This document shows positions 55,894 to 64,000 of a DNA stretch of 64,000 nucleotides, one piece after another. The stretch covers positions 113,830-177,829 of the forward strand of contig NZ_JAGHZZ010000008.1 in the NCBI RefSeq assembly GCF_017745095.1, in the 5' to 3' direction. The number at the start of each line of letters is the position of its first letter. Position 1 is the first letter of the stretch. The position numbers and the translations under genes are program-made. Under the pieces are notes generated by a model. That model ran no database searches. It saw nothing but the letters and a program-made list of their open reading frames with translations, and was not told the origin of the DNA. This DNA is from Sporocytophaga sp. (GTDB taxonomy: Bacteria > Bacteroidota > Bacteroidia > Cytophagales > Cytophagaceae).

Positions 55894-57132
55894 ATGAGTG
55901 GAACAAAGATAAAAGGGCTAGACCTTACGACTATAAGAGAAGAATTTCCTGTGCTGGATCAACAGGTAAACGGGAAGCCTCTTGTTTATTTTGACAATGC
56001 AGCTACCACTCAAAAACCCAAGGCCGTTATTGACAGTCTTGTAAGTTACTATTCATCTTACAATGCTAATATTCACCGTGGCATTCATACACTTGCAGAA
56101 AAAGCTACTGCTGCTTTTGAAAGCACCAGAGAGGCGATCAGAGCTTTTATAAATGCCTCATCTACAGAAGAGATCATCTTTACCAAAGGAACTACAGAGT
56201 CCATAAACCTTGTAGCTGCTACTTGGGGAAAAGAAAATATTCAAAAAGGTGATGAAATCGTAGTTTCCGGACTAGAGCATCACTCCAACATGGTTCCCTG
56301 GCAAATACTTGCAACTGACAAAGGAGCCACTGTAAAGATTATTCCGGTAAATGAAAATGGAGAACTGATACTTGGTGAGCTGGAAAACCTGATTACAAGC
56401 AAGACTAAACTCATTGCCATTAATCATGTATCCAATGCATTAGGCACCATTAACCCTATAGCTGAGGTTATCAAAATCGCGCACAGTAAAAACGTTAAAG
56501 TGCTTATAGACGGAGCTCAGGCAGTTTCTCACCTTGACATAGACGTTCAGAAACTGGATGCAGATTTTTATGCATTTTCCGGACACAAGATGTACGGTCC
56601 TACTGGAATCGGCATTCTATATGGTAAAAAGGCCTTACTCGAAGCAATGCCGCCCTATCAGGGAGGAGGAGAAATGATCAAAGAGGTAACTTATGCCACT
56701 TGTTCATTCAATGAATTGCCATACAAATTTGAAGCTGGTACTCCTAATATAGCTGATGCTATTGCATTAAAAGCTTCTGTAGACTTCATCAACAGATTCG
56801 GGAAACCAGCAATTAGAGAAGTTGAAAATCAGCTTCTAGAGTATGCCACTCAAAAGCTTTCTGCGATTCCTGGCCTTACCATTAAAGGGACAGCAAAAGA
56901 AAAAGTGAGTGTAATCTCTTTTGTGATCGAAGGAATTCATCATCAGGATCTGGGCATTCTGCTTGATCAGGAAGGAATAGCTGTAAGAACAGGCCACCAT
57001 TGCACTCAGCCATTAATGGGTCATTTCGGAATCACCGGTACAGCCAGAGCATCCTTCGCAGTTTATAATACTTTTGAAGAAATAGACAGACTGGAAGCGG
57101 GAATTAAAAAAGCTGTAAAGATGTTGAAATAA
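55894..57132 (+). CDS. sufS: Cysteine desulfurase SufS
   Basis: PLP enzyme taking sulfur from cysteine to form a persulfide for cluster assembly. At 412 aa it has YFDNAATTQKP, HSNMVPWQ, the PLP lysine in FSGHKMYGPTGIG near 225, and the catalytic cysteine in RTGHHCTQPLM near 370. The class II desulfurase loop is short, as in SufS. ATG start, 17 nt after sufD. SufE follows as its sulfur acceptor. Confidence 0.97.
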   Translation: MSGTKIKGLDLTTIREEFPVLDQQVNGKPLVYFDNAATTQKPKAVIDSLVSYYSSYNANIHRGIHTLAEKATAAFESTREAIRAFINASSTEEIIFTKGTTESINLVAATWGKENIQKGDEIVVSGLEHHSNMVPWQILATDKGATVKIIPVNENGELILGELENLITSKTKLIAINHVSNALGTINPIAEVIKIAHSKNVKVLIDGAQAVSHLDIDVQKLDADFYAFSGHKMYGPTGIGILYGKKALLEAMPPYQGGGEMIKEVTYATCSFNELPYKFEAGTPNIADAIALKASVDFINRFGKPAIREVENQLLEYATQKLSAIPGLTIKGTAKEKVSVISFVIEGIHHQDLGILLDQEGIAVRTGHHCTQPLMGHFGITGTARASFAVYNTFEEIDRLEAGIKKAVKMLK

Positions 57133-57146
57133 GGGAGTTTCAAAAA

Positions 57147-57593
57147 ATGAGCACAGCAGAAAAAACAGTTAAGGAAATACAAAATCAGATTGTCGAAGAA
57201 TTTTCATATTTCGATGAGTGGGATGAAAAATATGCATACCTGATTGAATTAGGTAAAAAACTGGAAATTCTTGACCCTTCTCATAAAACAGAGGAAAAGA
57301 AAATAAAAGGTTGTCAGTCTCAGGTTTGGTTAAACTCTTACCTAAAAGATGACAAAATTTTTTATCAGGCAGATAGTGATGCAGTGATTGTAAAAGGACT
57401 GGTTAGTTTACTTGTGAGAGTATTTTCAGGCCATCCGCCTGCCGAAGTTGCCCAAGCTGATATCAATTTTATTGATGAGATTGGCTTAAAGCAACATCTT
57501 TCTCCTACAAGATCAAACGGTCTTGTATCTATGCTGAAGCAAATGAAACTGGATGCAGTTGCATATCAAGCCCTATTGCAGTCAAAACAGTAA
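57147..57593 (+). CDS. sufE: Sulfur acceptor SufE
   Basis: Accepts persulfide sulfur from SufS and passes it to SufB. At 148 aa it has the active cysteine in KIKGCQSQVW near residue 51 and the C-terminal LSPTRSNGLVSMLKQM typical of SufE. ATG start, 14 nt after sufS. Normal size. Confidence 0.96.
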   Translation: MSTAEKTVKEIQNQIVEEFSYFDEWDEKYAYLIELGKKLEILDPSHKTEEKKIKGCQSQVWLNSYLKDDKIFYQADSDAVIVKGLVSLLVRVFSGHPPAEVAQADINFIDEIGLKQHLSPTRSNGLVSMLKQMKLDAVAYQALLQSKQ

Positions 57594-57608
57594 ATAATTC
57601 CTAATCAT

Positions 57609-57947
57609 ATGAGTTCAGAAGAAAACAAATTAAATCTTGACGATGAGACGTTAAAAGAGAAGGTTCTTGACGCTATCAAAACGATTTATGATCCTGAGAT
57701 TCCCGTTAATATTTATGAATTAGGATTAATTTATGATATCAATGTTTTTCCGGTAAACAATGTACACGTTGTTATGACCCTTACCTCTCCCTCCTGTCCT
57801 AGCGCCGGGACCATACCTGGAGAAGTTGAGCAGAAAATCAGGGAAATTGAAGGGATCAATGATGTAAGTGTAGAACTAACTTTTGACCCACCTTACCATC
57901 AGGATATGATGAGCGAGGCTGCCAAACTTGAGTTGGGCTTTTTATAG
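57609..57947 (+). CDS. sufT: SUF-associated DUF59/MIP18 protein (SufT-like)
   Basis: A 112-aa MIP18/DUF59 protein that in other bacteria helps Fe-S cluster maturation or transfer. The core reads IYDPEIPVNIYELGLIYDI near 28-45, then TLTSPSCPSAGTIPGEVE with the conserved cysteine in the SPSCP loop, then VELTFDPPYHQDMMSE. It follows sufE by 15 nt and is clearly part of the SUF operon. The name sufT follows family usage. Confidence 0.92.
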   Translation: MSSEENKLNLDDETLKEKVLDAIKTIYDPEIPVNIYELGLIYDINVFPVNNVHVVMTLTSPSCPSAGTIPGEVEQKIREIEGINDVSVELTFDPPYHQDMMSEAAKLELGFL

Positions 57948-58034
57948 AATTATGTATGAGCAAATGCTCAATATTCATAAGGTTAATAACCAATTTTAAC
58001 AAATCAAAAATCATTAATCCAATAGCTTAAAGAT

Positions 58035-58451
58035 ATGTATCCAGAAGCATTAGTTGCGCCAATGCGCGCAGATCTAACCACTGCCGGATTTCAGGAATTA
58101 AAGTCAGCTGAACAGGTAGATCAGTTGCTTAAAAATGAAAAAGGCACTGTGCTGCTTGTTGTAAACTCTGTTTGCGGTTGCGCTGCCGGTGCAGCAAGAC
58201 CAGGGGCAAAGCTTGCAGTAAGCAGAAGTAATGTTAAGCCTAATGTATTGGCTACTGTTTTTGCAGGTGTAGATACTGCAGCCGTACAAAAAGCAAGAGA
58301 ATATTTCCTTCCTTATCCTCCATCGTCTCCATCAATGGCAATTTTCAAAAACGGAGAATTGGTACATTTTGTTGAAAGACATCACATTGAAGGAAGATCT
58401 GCAGAAATGATCGCTCAGCACCTTCAAATGGTATTTGAAGAAATTGCTTAA
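58035..58451 (+). CDS. BrxA/BrxB-family bacilliredoxin
   Basis: A 138-aa thioredoxin-fold protein of the YphP/YqiW family, which removes mixed disulfides such as bacillithiolated thiols. It starts MYPEALVAPMRADLT and has the CGC redox motif in VVNSVCGCAAGAARPG near residue 53-55. The cis-Pro region is PYPPSSPSMAIF, followed by VHFVERHHIEG. It lies 87 nt after the SufT gene and ends at a terminator, so it may be the last gene of the SUF operon, linking thiol redox and Fe-S assembly. Confidence 0.93.
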   Translation: MYPEALVAPMRADLTTAGFQELKSAEQVDQLLKNEKGTVLLVVNSVCGCAAGAARPGAKLAVSRSNVKPNVLATVFAGVDTAAVQKAREYFLPYPPSSPSMAIFKNGELVHFVERHHIEGRSAEMIAQHLQMVFEEIA

Positions 58452-58460
58452 GTTTCAACT

Positions 58461-58506
58461 AAAAGGTTGCCGAGACGTATAATTCTTAGCAACCTTTTAT
58501 TTTTAT
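58461..58506 (+). terminator. Intrinsic terminator of the SUF/bacilliredoxin unit
   Basis: AAAAGGTTGC (58461-58470) pairs with GCAACCTTTT (58489-58498), has an 18-nt loop, and is followed by ATTTTTATT. Confidence 0.88.
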
Positions 58507-58606
58507 TCGAACTTTTAAAAGGCTGACTATCTTATTTAATTTCACCGGATAGAATAAGACAAGCACTGATACAGCTAATTATTCGGTCAATTTTTAACTG
58601 ATAAGT

Positions 58607-58993
58607 ATGAATAACACTGCAACTTTTGAGAACAGTCTAATATCGCTGTCTTATTTGGGTAAAATGCTTTTAGTTGATTATAAAAAGAGAGCAATTATAG
58701 ACCTTAAAGCAGCTAAGAAATCTATTCAGGAAAGAGAGAAATTCACAAAAAATGCCCCAACTCTGATTATCGCTGATTTCTCTAAAATTGAATATGTCAC
58801 TACTGAAGCCAGATCTTTTTTTGCGGGTCCCTCAAATAAAACAACAATGGCTACTGCTATCATTATCAGTTCAAAAATACAGGAAGTGATGGGCAAAATC
58901 TATATCAAATTTAATAAGCCTAAAACCCCGGTAAAATTATTTACCAGGATTTCAGATGCTCAAGAATGGCTTCAGACTTTCATCAAGTCATAA
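58607..58993 (+). CDS. STAS/SpoIIAA-like small protein (DUF7793-like)
   Basis: A 128-aa cytosolic protein with the alternating strand-helix pattern of SpoIIAA/STAS-like domains: RAIIDLKAAKKSIQEREKF, then TLIIADFSKIEYVTTEARSFFAG, then TAIIISSKIQEVMGKIYIKF and VKLFTRISDAQEWLQTF. Similar small proteins are common in Bacteroidetes and have no known activity. No phosphorylatable STAS serine can be assigned safely. ATG start. Stands alone. Confidence 0.72.
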   Translation: MNNTATFENSLISLSYLGKMLLVDYKKRAIIDLKAAKKSIQEREKFTKNAPTLIIADFSKIEYVTTEARSFFAGPSNKTTMATAIIISSKIQEVMGKIYIKFNKPKTPVKLFTRISDAQEWLQTFIKS

Positions 58994-59010
58994 ATAGCCT
59001 TATAATTACG

Positions 59011-60612
59011 TTACGGTTGAAAAGAAACCTGTTTACCTTCCACAATAATCTTAGTTATCTTAGGAGATTTCCATCTTGGTTGGCCTAATCCCTTTTCCCA
59101 AGCCAGATAATCTTTTTTAAGCTCTTCTACCTTTTGAGTTAACTTTGAAGAAAGATCTTCTTTTTCATATGGATCATTTTTAAGATCATATAAAAATACT
59201 GTCTTGTCATTTTCATTTACAAGCAATTTATAATCGCCTTTTCTTATAGTCTTTACAAAACCATTTCTCCAGTATAAAGTCTCATGAGGCTTATTCTTAT
59301 TTATTCCTGTTATATATGGTAAAAGATCCACTCCATCATAACTTCTGTCGCCCGGAAGCTTTGTAGCTGTGGCAGCCGCAAAAGTCGGGAATAAATCCAG
59401 GGTACTTACAGGAGCTTCATAGACTGAACCTGCTTTAATTTTCCCAGGCCACTTTATAAATAGAGGAGTACGTATACCGCCTTCATAATGTGTTAATTTG
59501 CCACCTTTCAAAGGATAGTTTATATTCTCATAACTCCCATCATATAACGTGATACCTTCCTTAGTACCATTGTGATTAAGTCTATGATAAGTAGAGCCAT
59601 TATCTCCGGAAAACACTATGATGGTATTAGAATCCAAACCTTCTTGTTTTAATTTATCTAGAATGCTTCCTACTGCCTGATCAAGACTTACAGTCATAGC
59701 AAGCAAAATACGCTGCTGCTCATCTTTTATGTTTGTCAATTTATCATACTCTTGCTTTACAGCCTGCAATGGTGTATGGATTGCCCCAAAAGGAACATAT
59801 AAGAAGAATGGCTTGTCTTTATTTTTGTCAATAAAATTAACTGCTTCTCTGGCTATAGCTGAAGTTTGGTATTCCTTTTCATCTATAAGTTCTCCGTTCT
59901 TGAAAATACCAGTAGCAATAGGATCTCTCTTCCACTGATATTTATTGGTTTTAGATTCATAATGATGATAGCCTTCTTTATTCTTAAAGGTTACTTTCTC
60001 AAGATCATTTTCGTCCGTATAGTAAAGTGTAGAACCTCCATACCAGCCCCAACTATAATCGAAGCCACGCTGATGAGGTCTGTAACCATCATAAAAACCG
60101 GCATGCCATTTACCGATAATACCTGTTGTATAGCCATTCGTCTTCAGCAATTCCGCATAGTTTATTTCGGTTGATGGAACTCCTTGTGTTTTCTCATCAG
60201 GAGCTATATTCTGCTCTAGTAAACTTTTAACATATTTTACACTGTCAGCAGTATAAGCTGAAAATGATGGATAGTGCAAGTGAAACTCAGAACCAAATCT
60301 CTGCTGATATCTTCCTGTAAGCAAAGCAGCGCGGGATGCGCAGCAGATTGGGGCAGTAACATAGTTCTGTTTAAATCTTACACCTTCATTGGCTATAGCA
60401 TCTATATTTGGTGTTTGAATATACTTATTGCCATTTATAGAAGGAACATTCTGTCCGAAGTCGTCGGCAAAGATGAAGACAATATTAGGTTTACCTGCAA
60501 CAGCTTCAATCGTTTCCTCTTTAATTTCTTCACTGTCCCTAAGTGAACTAAAAATAATTGCACCGCCAGCCAGCACCAATCCGGCTGAAATTAACCATAT
60601 TCTTTTGCTCAT
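59011..60612 (-). CDS. Formylglycine-type sulfatase, membrane-anchored
   Basis: A 533-aa alkaline-phosphatase-superfamily sulfatase hydrolysing sulfate esters, probably outside the inner membrane. A single N-terminal helix (about 5-25) acts as anchor or signal. The metal motif IVFIFADDFGQN is near 45. The formylglycine site is ICCASRAALLTGR near 90 (Cys-x-Ala-Ser-Arg). VFSGDNGSTYH and HYEGGIRTPLFIKWPG complete the active site. Oxidation of the cysteine by FGE or anSME is required; neither is seen here. ATG start. A 217-bp gap with repeats separates it from the next sulfatase gene. Confidence 0.92.
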   Translation of the reverse strand: MSKRIWLISAGLVLAGGAIIFSSLRDSEEIKEETIEAVAGKPNIVFIFADDFGQNVPSINGNKYIQTPNIDAIANEGVRFKQNYVTAPICCASRAALLTGRYQQRFGSEFHLHYPSFSAYTADSVKYVKSLLEQNIAPDEKTQGVPSTEINYAELLKTNGYTTGIIGKWHAGFYDGYRPHQRGFDYSWGWYGGSTLYYTDENDLEKVTFKNKEGYHHYESKTNKYQWKRDPIATGIFKNGELIDEKEYQTSAIAREAVNFIDKNKDKPFFLYVPFGAIHTPLQAVKQEYDKLTNIKDEQQRILLAMTVSLDQAVGSILDKLKQEGLDSNTIIVFSGDNGSTYHRLNHNGTKEGITLYDGSYENINYPLKGGKLTHYEGGIRTPLFIKWPGKIKAGSVYEAPVSTLDLFPTFAAATATKLPGDRSYDGVDLLPYITGINKNKPHETLYWRNGFVKTIRKGDYKLLVNENDKTVFLYDLKNDPYEKEDLSSKLTQKVEELKKDYLAWEKGLGQPRWKSPKITKIIVEGKQVSFQP

Positions 60613-60716
60613 ATAATTGGTTGATTTTTAAGTTTTCAAAAATGAAATGGTGACATATATCCTAATCAAAGTCCTTGTCCAGAGTGAGAAGAGTTTCATA
60701 CATCGACAAGCCCTTG

Positions 60717-60758
60717 CCTTGTGGATAGAGAGACGCCATGCATGGCGTCTCTACAAGG
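60717..60758. repeat. Palindromic intergenic element (REP-like)
   Basis: A perfect 24-nt palindrome at 60729-60752 (half-site AGAGACGCCATG) is extended by the flanking pair CCTTGT (60717-60722) / ACAAGG (60753-60758). The core GAGACGCCA is shared with the element at 63812-63849. It lies between two sulfatase genes, just past a heptad tract. Confidence 0.75.
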
Positions 60759-60783
60759 GGGTACCCCTTACAATTGTTACTTT

Positions 60784-60832
60784 ACGCTTTCAGCTTTAAA
60801 CTTTTAACTTAAAACTAACTACTTAAAACTTA
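60784..60832 (-). repeat. Heptad repeat tract starting at a sulfatase stop codon
   Basis: Minus-strand units in register from the TAA stop itself: TAAGTTT, TAAGTAG, TTAGTTT, TAAGTTA, AAAGTTT, AAAGCTG, then AAAGCG. Seven units, the clearest phase-locked example together with 63886-63940. Confidence 0.65.
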
Positions 60833-62299
60833 CTGTACATCCATTGGCTTTGGAGGAATATATTTACCATTTTGATCCAATGGTCTCTCATCAGCATAAG
60901 ATGGTATTACATAGCCAGAGGCTTTCTCCTGTCTTGATAACTCTTCCTGAAGTTGTTCTTTTAACCTAACCGCTTCCTTTTTATTAATAAGATTATCCGA
61001 TTCGGTTGGATCTTTTGTAAGATCAAACAGCTCGTTCCATTCATCCTGTCCAGGATAAACAATAAGCTTGCTTGTCTCTGTGCGAACTGCCTTTATTGTA
61101 GGAGTTGTTGTACCATCTTCATAGAAGTATTCATAAAGAAAAGAGGTTCTCCAGTCTTTAGCTCTATTTTCTATAAGTGAAACCCAGCTCTTTCCCTGAT
61201 AAGACTTGGGTACGTTAACACCTGCCAACTCGAGTATAGATGGTGCCTGATCAAGATTCAAAACAAGTTTGTCAATTGTCTTTCCTTTTGGAAATCTTGC
61301 AGGATAGCGAACCAGAAGAGGAATTCTCATAGACTCTTCATAAGCAGCGCGTTTATCACCTAAGCCATGCTCTCCAAAGAAAAAGCCATTATCGCTTGAA
61401 AAGATTACAACAGTATTTTCAGTTAACTTTAATGAATCCAAGACATTAAGGATTCTTCCAACATTTTCATCAATTCCTTTTAAAGCTCCGAAGTATCCTC
61501 TGATTGTCTTCTCATTATTATCTGTCCATGATGTGCTCTTGTTCTGAGCAACGTTCTGATTTTTTCTTTTCGACTCAATCTTGTTTTTATATGGAGTCTC
61601 CAGGTGTTCATTGGATGGCTTTATCAATTCAACATCTGCATAAGTATTGGTATGTCTTGCAGGTGGCTGAAAAGGTCCATGACCCGATTTATATGCTAAT
61701 ACTAGAGCAAATGATTTTTCTTTATTACCTTTTATGAAATCGAGAGCAAAATCTGTTGTTACATCATCCACCCAACCTATAGTAGGCTTGCTAACGCCAT
61801 TTACTTCAAGAGGACAATCGAAATATTGTCCCTGACCAATAAAGCTTACAGAGTAATCAAATCCAGGTCTCTTTCCAGTTTCTTTGCCCATATGCCATTT
61901 ACCAAAAAATGCTGTTTTATAACCAACCTTCTGCAACAACACAGGATATGTTTCAAGAGTATCTTTGAAGTTTGTATGGTTATTGGCAATTCCATTCAAA
62001 TGGTTATACCTTCCCGTGAGTAGCGCTGATCGGCTTGGAGAGCAAAGAGAATTGATTACAAATGCATTTCTAAAACGCACGCCTTCATTCGCAATTCTAT
62101 CTAGGTGGGGTGTTTTAAACCATGGAAAACGAGCCTTAGAGCCTTGTTCATCTTGAACAACGCTTAATGCATCATATCTTTGATCATCAGTATAAATAAA
62201 GATGATATTAGGTTTGGTGCTCTTTACATTTGATTGAGCATTAGCCTTTCCAAAAATCAGGCTGAGTACCAGGACTGAAAATAAGTATATCTTTTTCAT
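60830..62299 (-). CDS. Secreted sulfatase, GlcNAc-6-sulfatase-like
   Basis: A 489-aa exported sulfatase with a cleavable signal peptide (ending ANAQ). The metal motif is IFIYTDDQRYDAL near 35. The formylglycine site is the canonical SLCSPSRSALLTGRYNHLNG (Cys-Ser-Pro-Ser-Arg) near 85-100. VIFSSDNGFFFGEHGLGDKR near 300 and YEESMRIPLLVRYP resemble N-acetylglucosamine-6- and heparan-type sulfatases. Substrate assignment is tentative. It follows the upstream sulfatase gene by 20 nt, so those two are co-transcribed. The stop codon is the first codon of a heptad repeat tract. Confidence 0.92.
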   Translation of the reverse strand: MKKIYLFSVLVLSLIFGKANAQSNVKSTKPNIIFIYTDDQRYDALSVVQDEQGSKARFPWFKTPHLDRIANEGVRFRNAFVINSLCSPSRSALLTGRYNHLNGIANNHTNFKDTLETYPVLLQKVGYKTAFFGKWHMGKETGKRPGFDYSVSFIGQGQYFDCPLEVNGVSKPTIGWVDDVTTDFALDFIKGNKEKSFALVLAYKSGHGPFQPPARHTNTYADVELIKPSNEHLETPYKNKIESKRKNQNVAQNKSTSWTDNNEKTIRGYFGALKGIDENVGRILNVLDSLKLTENTVVIFSSDNGFFFGEHGLGDKRAAYEESMRIPLLVRYPARFPKGKTIDKLVLNLDQAPSILELAGVNVPKSYQGKSWVSLIENRAKDWRTSFLYEYFYEDGTTTPTIKAVRTETSKLIVYPGQDEWNELFDLTKDPTESDNLINKKEAVRLKEQLQEELSRQEKASGYVIPSYADERPLDQNGKYIPPKPMDVQ

Positions 62300-62319
62300 T
62301 TCTTTATTTTTTAAACTAA

Positions 62320-63714
62320 TTATTCCTTCCCTGCCCCTTTGTGTCTAGGCGCATTAGGAGCATTAACTTTTGGTAAAAAAACTATCAGATCCTTTTTAAC
62401 ACTTGCATACTTCGGATCATTGGCAAGATTCTTCCATTCTTGAGGATCTGTATCATGATCATATAACTCTTCTGTTCCATCTTCATAAACGATATATCTA
62501 AACCTTTCATTTCTTACAGAATGATTACCAAGTCCATGCGTCGTAACAGAAGGATGATTCCATGATGCTTCAGGATTTTTTAGCAAAGGCACTATGCTAT
62601 TACCTTCCAGTCCAGATTTTGAAGGAAGCTTGCAGAGGTCTATTAATGTAGGATAAATATCCATTAAGCTAACTGTACGGTTCACGGCAGTATTAGCTTT
62701 TGTTAGACCTGGTGCAACAATAATAAATGGAACTCTTGTAGCCTCTTCCCAAAGTGCAAACTTCCTCCAATGCTCCTTCTCTCCCAAGTGCCAGCCATGG
62801 TCACCAAAGAGTACAATAATTGTATTGTCTTTGTATTTACTTTTATTCAGAGCATCAATCAATCTACCAATTTGACCATCAGTAAAAGTATTGCTTGCAA
62901 GATAGCCTTGAATAGCTTTTTTCCATTGATCTGATTCTACAATAAACTTATGATCTCCATCAGGCTTAGCTATTTTCACTCCTGCAGCAGGGATATCTGA
63001 TAAATCATTTTGTGTAACTGGTGGTAAAGTAATTTTATCTAATGGATATAAATCAAAATACTTTTGAGGAACATACCAAGGAAGATGCGGTCTTGTAAAA
63101 CCCATTGCTAAGAAGAATGGTTTTTCATGATTCTTCTCAAGAAAGTCAATCCCTTTGGATACAGTTTTATAATCACCCATATCTTCATCCTTTACATTTA
63201 AAGGGCTCCAGTCAAAATTTGATTTCCCGTTAACAGGTGTTGAAGCCGGCTCCGGATCTTTAGGAACACCATGATATACAGGCCAGGAAGCATCATCATT
63301 ATAACTGTTATGATAAATTTTCCCTCCAGCTTCTACTTCATAACCATTCGCTGTAAAGTATTGAGGCAAGGTCACAGCATCTTTTAATACTGGCCTCCAT
63401 GGCTGATCATTATGATAGACGCCCGAACTAGCAGGACGCACTCCAGTAAGTAAACTGGCTCTCGAAGGATTGCAAGCCGGAGCAGAACAGTAAGCCTTTT
63501 CGAATCTCACTCCTGATTTCGCAAGCTTATTAAGGTTAGGAGTGATAATTCCTTTATATCCTCCGAATGGTTCTATCCAGTCATTCATATCATCAATGGC
63601 TATGAAAAGCACATTATACTTACCAGTAGTTTGTGCCTGGATCTCATTGTTATATAAAAATGAAACTAATGCGATAACTAAAACAATCGCTTTTTTTAAT
63701 GTACTCAAACTCAT
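62320..63714 (-). CDS. Secreted sulfatase, iduronate-2-sulfatase-like
   Basis: A 464-aa exported sulfatase with signal peptide (about 1-28, ending IQAQ). The metal motif is FIAIDDMNDWIEPFG near 36. The formylglycine site is SAPACNPSRASLLTGVRP (Cys-Asn-Pro-Ser-Arg) near 80. FGDHGWHLGEKEHWRKFALWEEATRVP near 300 (landmark GDHGWHLGEKEHW) is typical of iduronate-2-sulfatase-like enzymes. It is upstream of, and 20 nt from, the second sulfatase gene. Together they suggest use of sulfated glycans. No SusC/SusD pair is in the window. Confidence 0.92.
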   Translation of the reverse strand: MSLSTLKKAIVLVIALVSFLYNNEIQAQTTGKYNVLFIAIDDMNDWIEPFGGYKGIITPNLNKLAKSGVRFEKAYCSAPACNPSRASLLTGVRPASSGVYHNDQPWRPVLKDAVTLPQYFTANGYEVEAGGKIYHNSYNDDASWPVYHGVPKDPEPASTPVNGKSNFDWSPLNVKDEDMGDYKTVSKGIDFLEKNHEKPFFLAMGFTRPHLPWYVPQKYFDLYPLDKITLPPVTQNDLSDIPAAGVKIAKPDGDHKFIVESDQWKKAIQGYLASNTFTDGQIGRLIDALNKSKYKDNTIIVLFGDHGWHLGEKEHWRKFALWEEATRVPFIIVAPGLTKANTAVNRTVSLMDIYPTLIDLCKLPSKSGLEGNSIVPLLKNPEASWNHPSVTTHGLGNHSVRNERFRYIVYEDGTEELYDHDTDPQEWKNLANDPKYASVKKDLIVFLPKVNAPNAPRHKGAGKE

Positions 63715-63811
63715 TATGTGAAAATTGGATCAATGAAACTATTATGGAAAATTGCTCTTAAATATTTTCCTATATGCTTTAAAACATAGGGCTTTCTTGA
63801 TGTATTTAATG

Positions 63812-63849
63812 CTCCCTGATATACAGGGAGACGCCAGCATGGCGTCTCT
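63812..63849. repeat. Palindromic intergenic element (REP-like), second copy
   Basis: GAGACGCCA (63828-63836) and TGGCGTCTC (63840-63848) form a 9-bp stem with loop GCA. The adjoining CTCCCTG (63812-63818) / CAGGGAG (63824-63830) forms a 7-bp hairpin sharing bases with it, so the two folds are mutually exclusive. It shares its core with 60717-60758. Confidence 0.75.
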
Positions 63850-63885
63850 ACCTTAAATATTAATACTACAGTGGTTAGATTTTTT

Positions 63886-63940
63886 TACTTTAAGCTTTAA
63901 GCTTCTCTCTTAAAACTTACAGCTTATAACTTACAACTTA
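63886..63940 (-). repeat. Heptad repeat tract starting at the stop of the edge gene
   Basis: Minus-strand units in register from the TAA stop: TAAGTTG, TAAGTTA, TAAGCTG, TAAGTTT, TAAGAGA, GAAGCTT, AAAGCTT, AAAGTAA. Eight units. It has the same layout as the tract at 60784-60832, and a palindromic element lies just beyond it in both cases. Confidence 0.65.
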
Positions 63941-64000
63941 CTTAGCTCTCGGTGCTACAGGAAGAGGCAGATAATCTTCATTAAGGATCATCCACTCCTG
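63938..64000 (-). CDS. C-terminal end of a gene cut by the window edge
   Basis: The last 20 codons of a minus-strand gene, ending EWMILNEDYLPLPVAPRAK before TAA. Too short to identify. Position upstream of the sulfatase genes makes another glycan-related protein possible, but that is only context. Confidence 0.6.
   Translation of the reverse strand, partial: QEWMILNEDYLPLPVAPRAK

Overview
The window looks like chromosome of a Bacteroidetes bacterium, most likely order Cytophagales (Cytophaga/Sporocytophaga-like). This rests on the low G+C content, near-absence of Shine-Dalgarno sequences, promoters of the TTTG / TAnnTTTG type, a type IX secretion (T9SS) sorting domain, families typical of the phylum (DUF1573, DUF4476, DUF4114, YwqK/MORN-variant repeats, NrtS) and a SUF operon linked to bacilliredoxin. 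The species is an inference. I see no phage, insertion sequence, CRISPR array or ordinary tRNA/rRNA gene.

Layout. 0-4 kb: metH (minus strand) behind a SAM-I riboswitch. 4-15 kb: Ppx/GppA-like phosphatase, a glycosyltransferase pair, ppk1, gyrB, a CoA-binding protein with an FAD dehydrogenase, and a 15-repeat YwqK/MORN surface protein. 15-19 kb: tryptophan 2,3-dioxygenase divergent from a glutaryl-CoA-dehydrogenase-like gene and an M20 peptidase. 19-24 kb: a two-component system bracketed by three DUF1573 genes and one frameshifted secreted-protein gene. 24-34 kb: trpS, phosphoglucomutase, a TPR/OmpA-like lipoprotein, then a serine operon (SerB-SerA fusion, SerC-like aminotransferase, MaoC-like hydratase, bestrophin). 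34-45 kb: DUF4114/DUF4476 protein, MFS transporter, a DEAD-box-like protein lacking key motifs, VOC protein, fatty acid hydroxylase, a T9SS malectin protein, NrtS and an aminotransferase. 45-51 kb: a compact oxidase operon (coxII, coxI, diheme cytochrome c), an SDR with an altered catalytic lysine, and YceI. 51.7-58.5 kb: an Lrp/AsnC regulator and sufBCDSE-sufT-brx. 58.6-64 kb: a STAS-like protein and three formylglycine-type sulfatases.

The most unusual element is at 50,979-51,540 (minus strand). It holds three 148-nt genes in an exact 207-bp tandem period. Each has tRNA hallmarks: a 7-bp acceptor stem, G73 with encoded CCA, a D-loop GG, and a canonical T-arm with TTCGACT loop. Each also has a 76-nt region where the variable loop should be, and a predicted GUC anticodon loop with U37. 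The bodies differ at 1-3 of 148 positions, while the two spacers differ at about 16 of 59, and the body substitutions strengthen predicted helices. One promoter lies before the array and one strong intrinsic terminator after it. The giant arm is nearly perfectly antisense over 22 nt to the 3' UTR of the convergent yceI gene. I consider this a candidate undescribed tRNA-like RNA family.

Other points worth checking are a possible switch pairing beneath the SAM-I aptamer, phased 7-nt repeats directly after the stop codons of five minus-strand genes, and palindromic intergenic elements beside the sulfatases.
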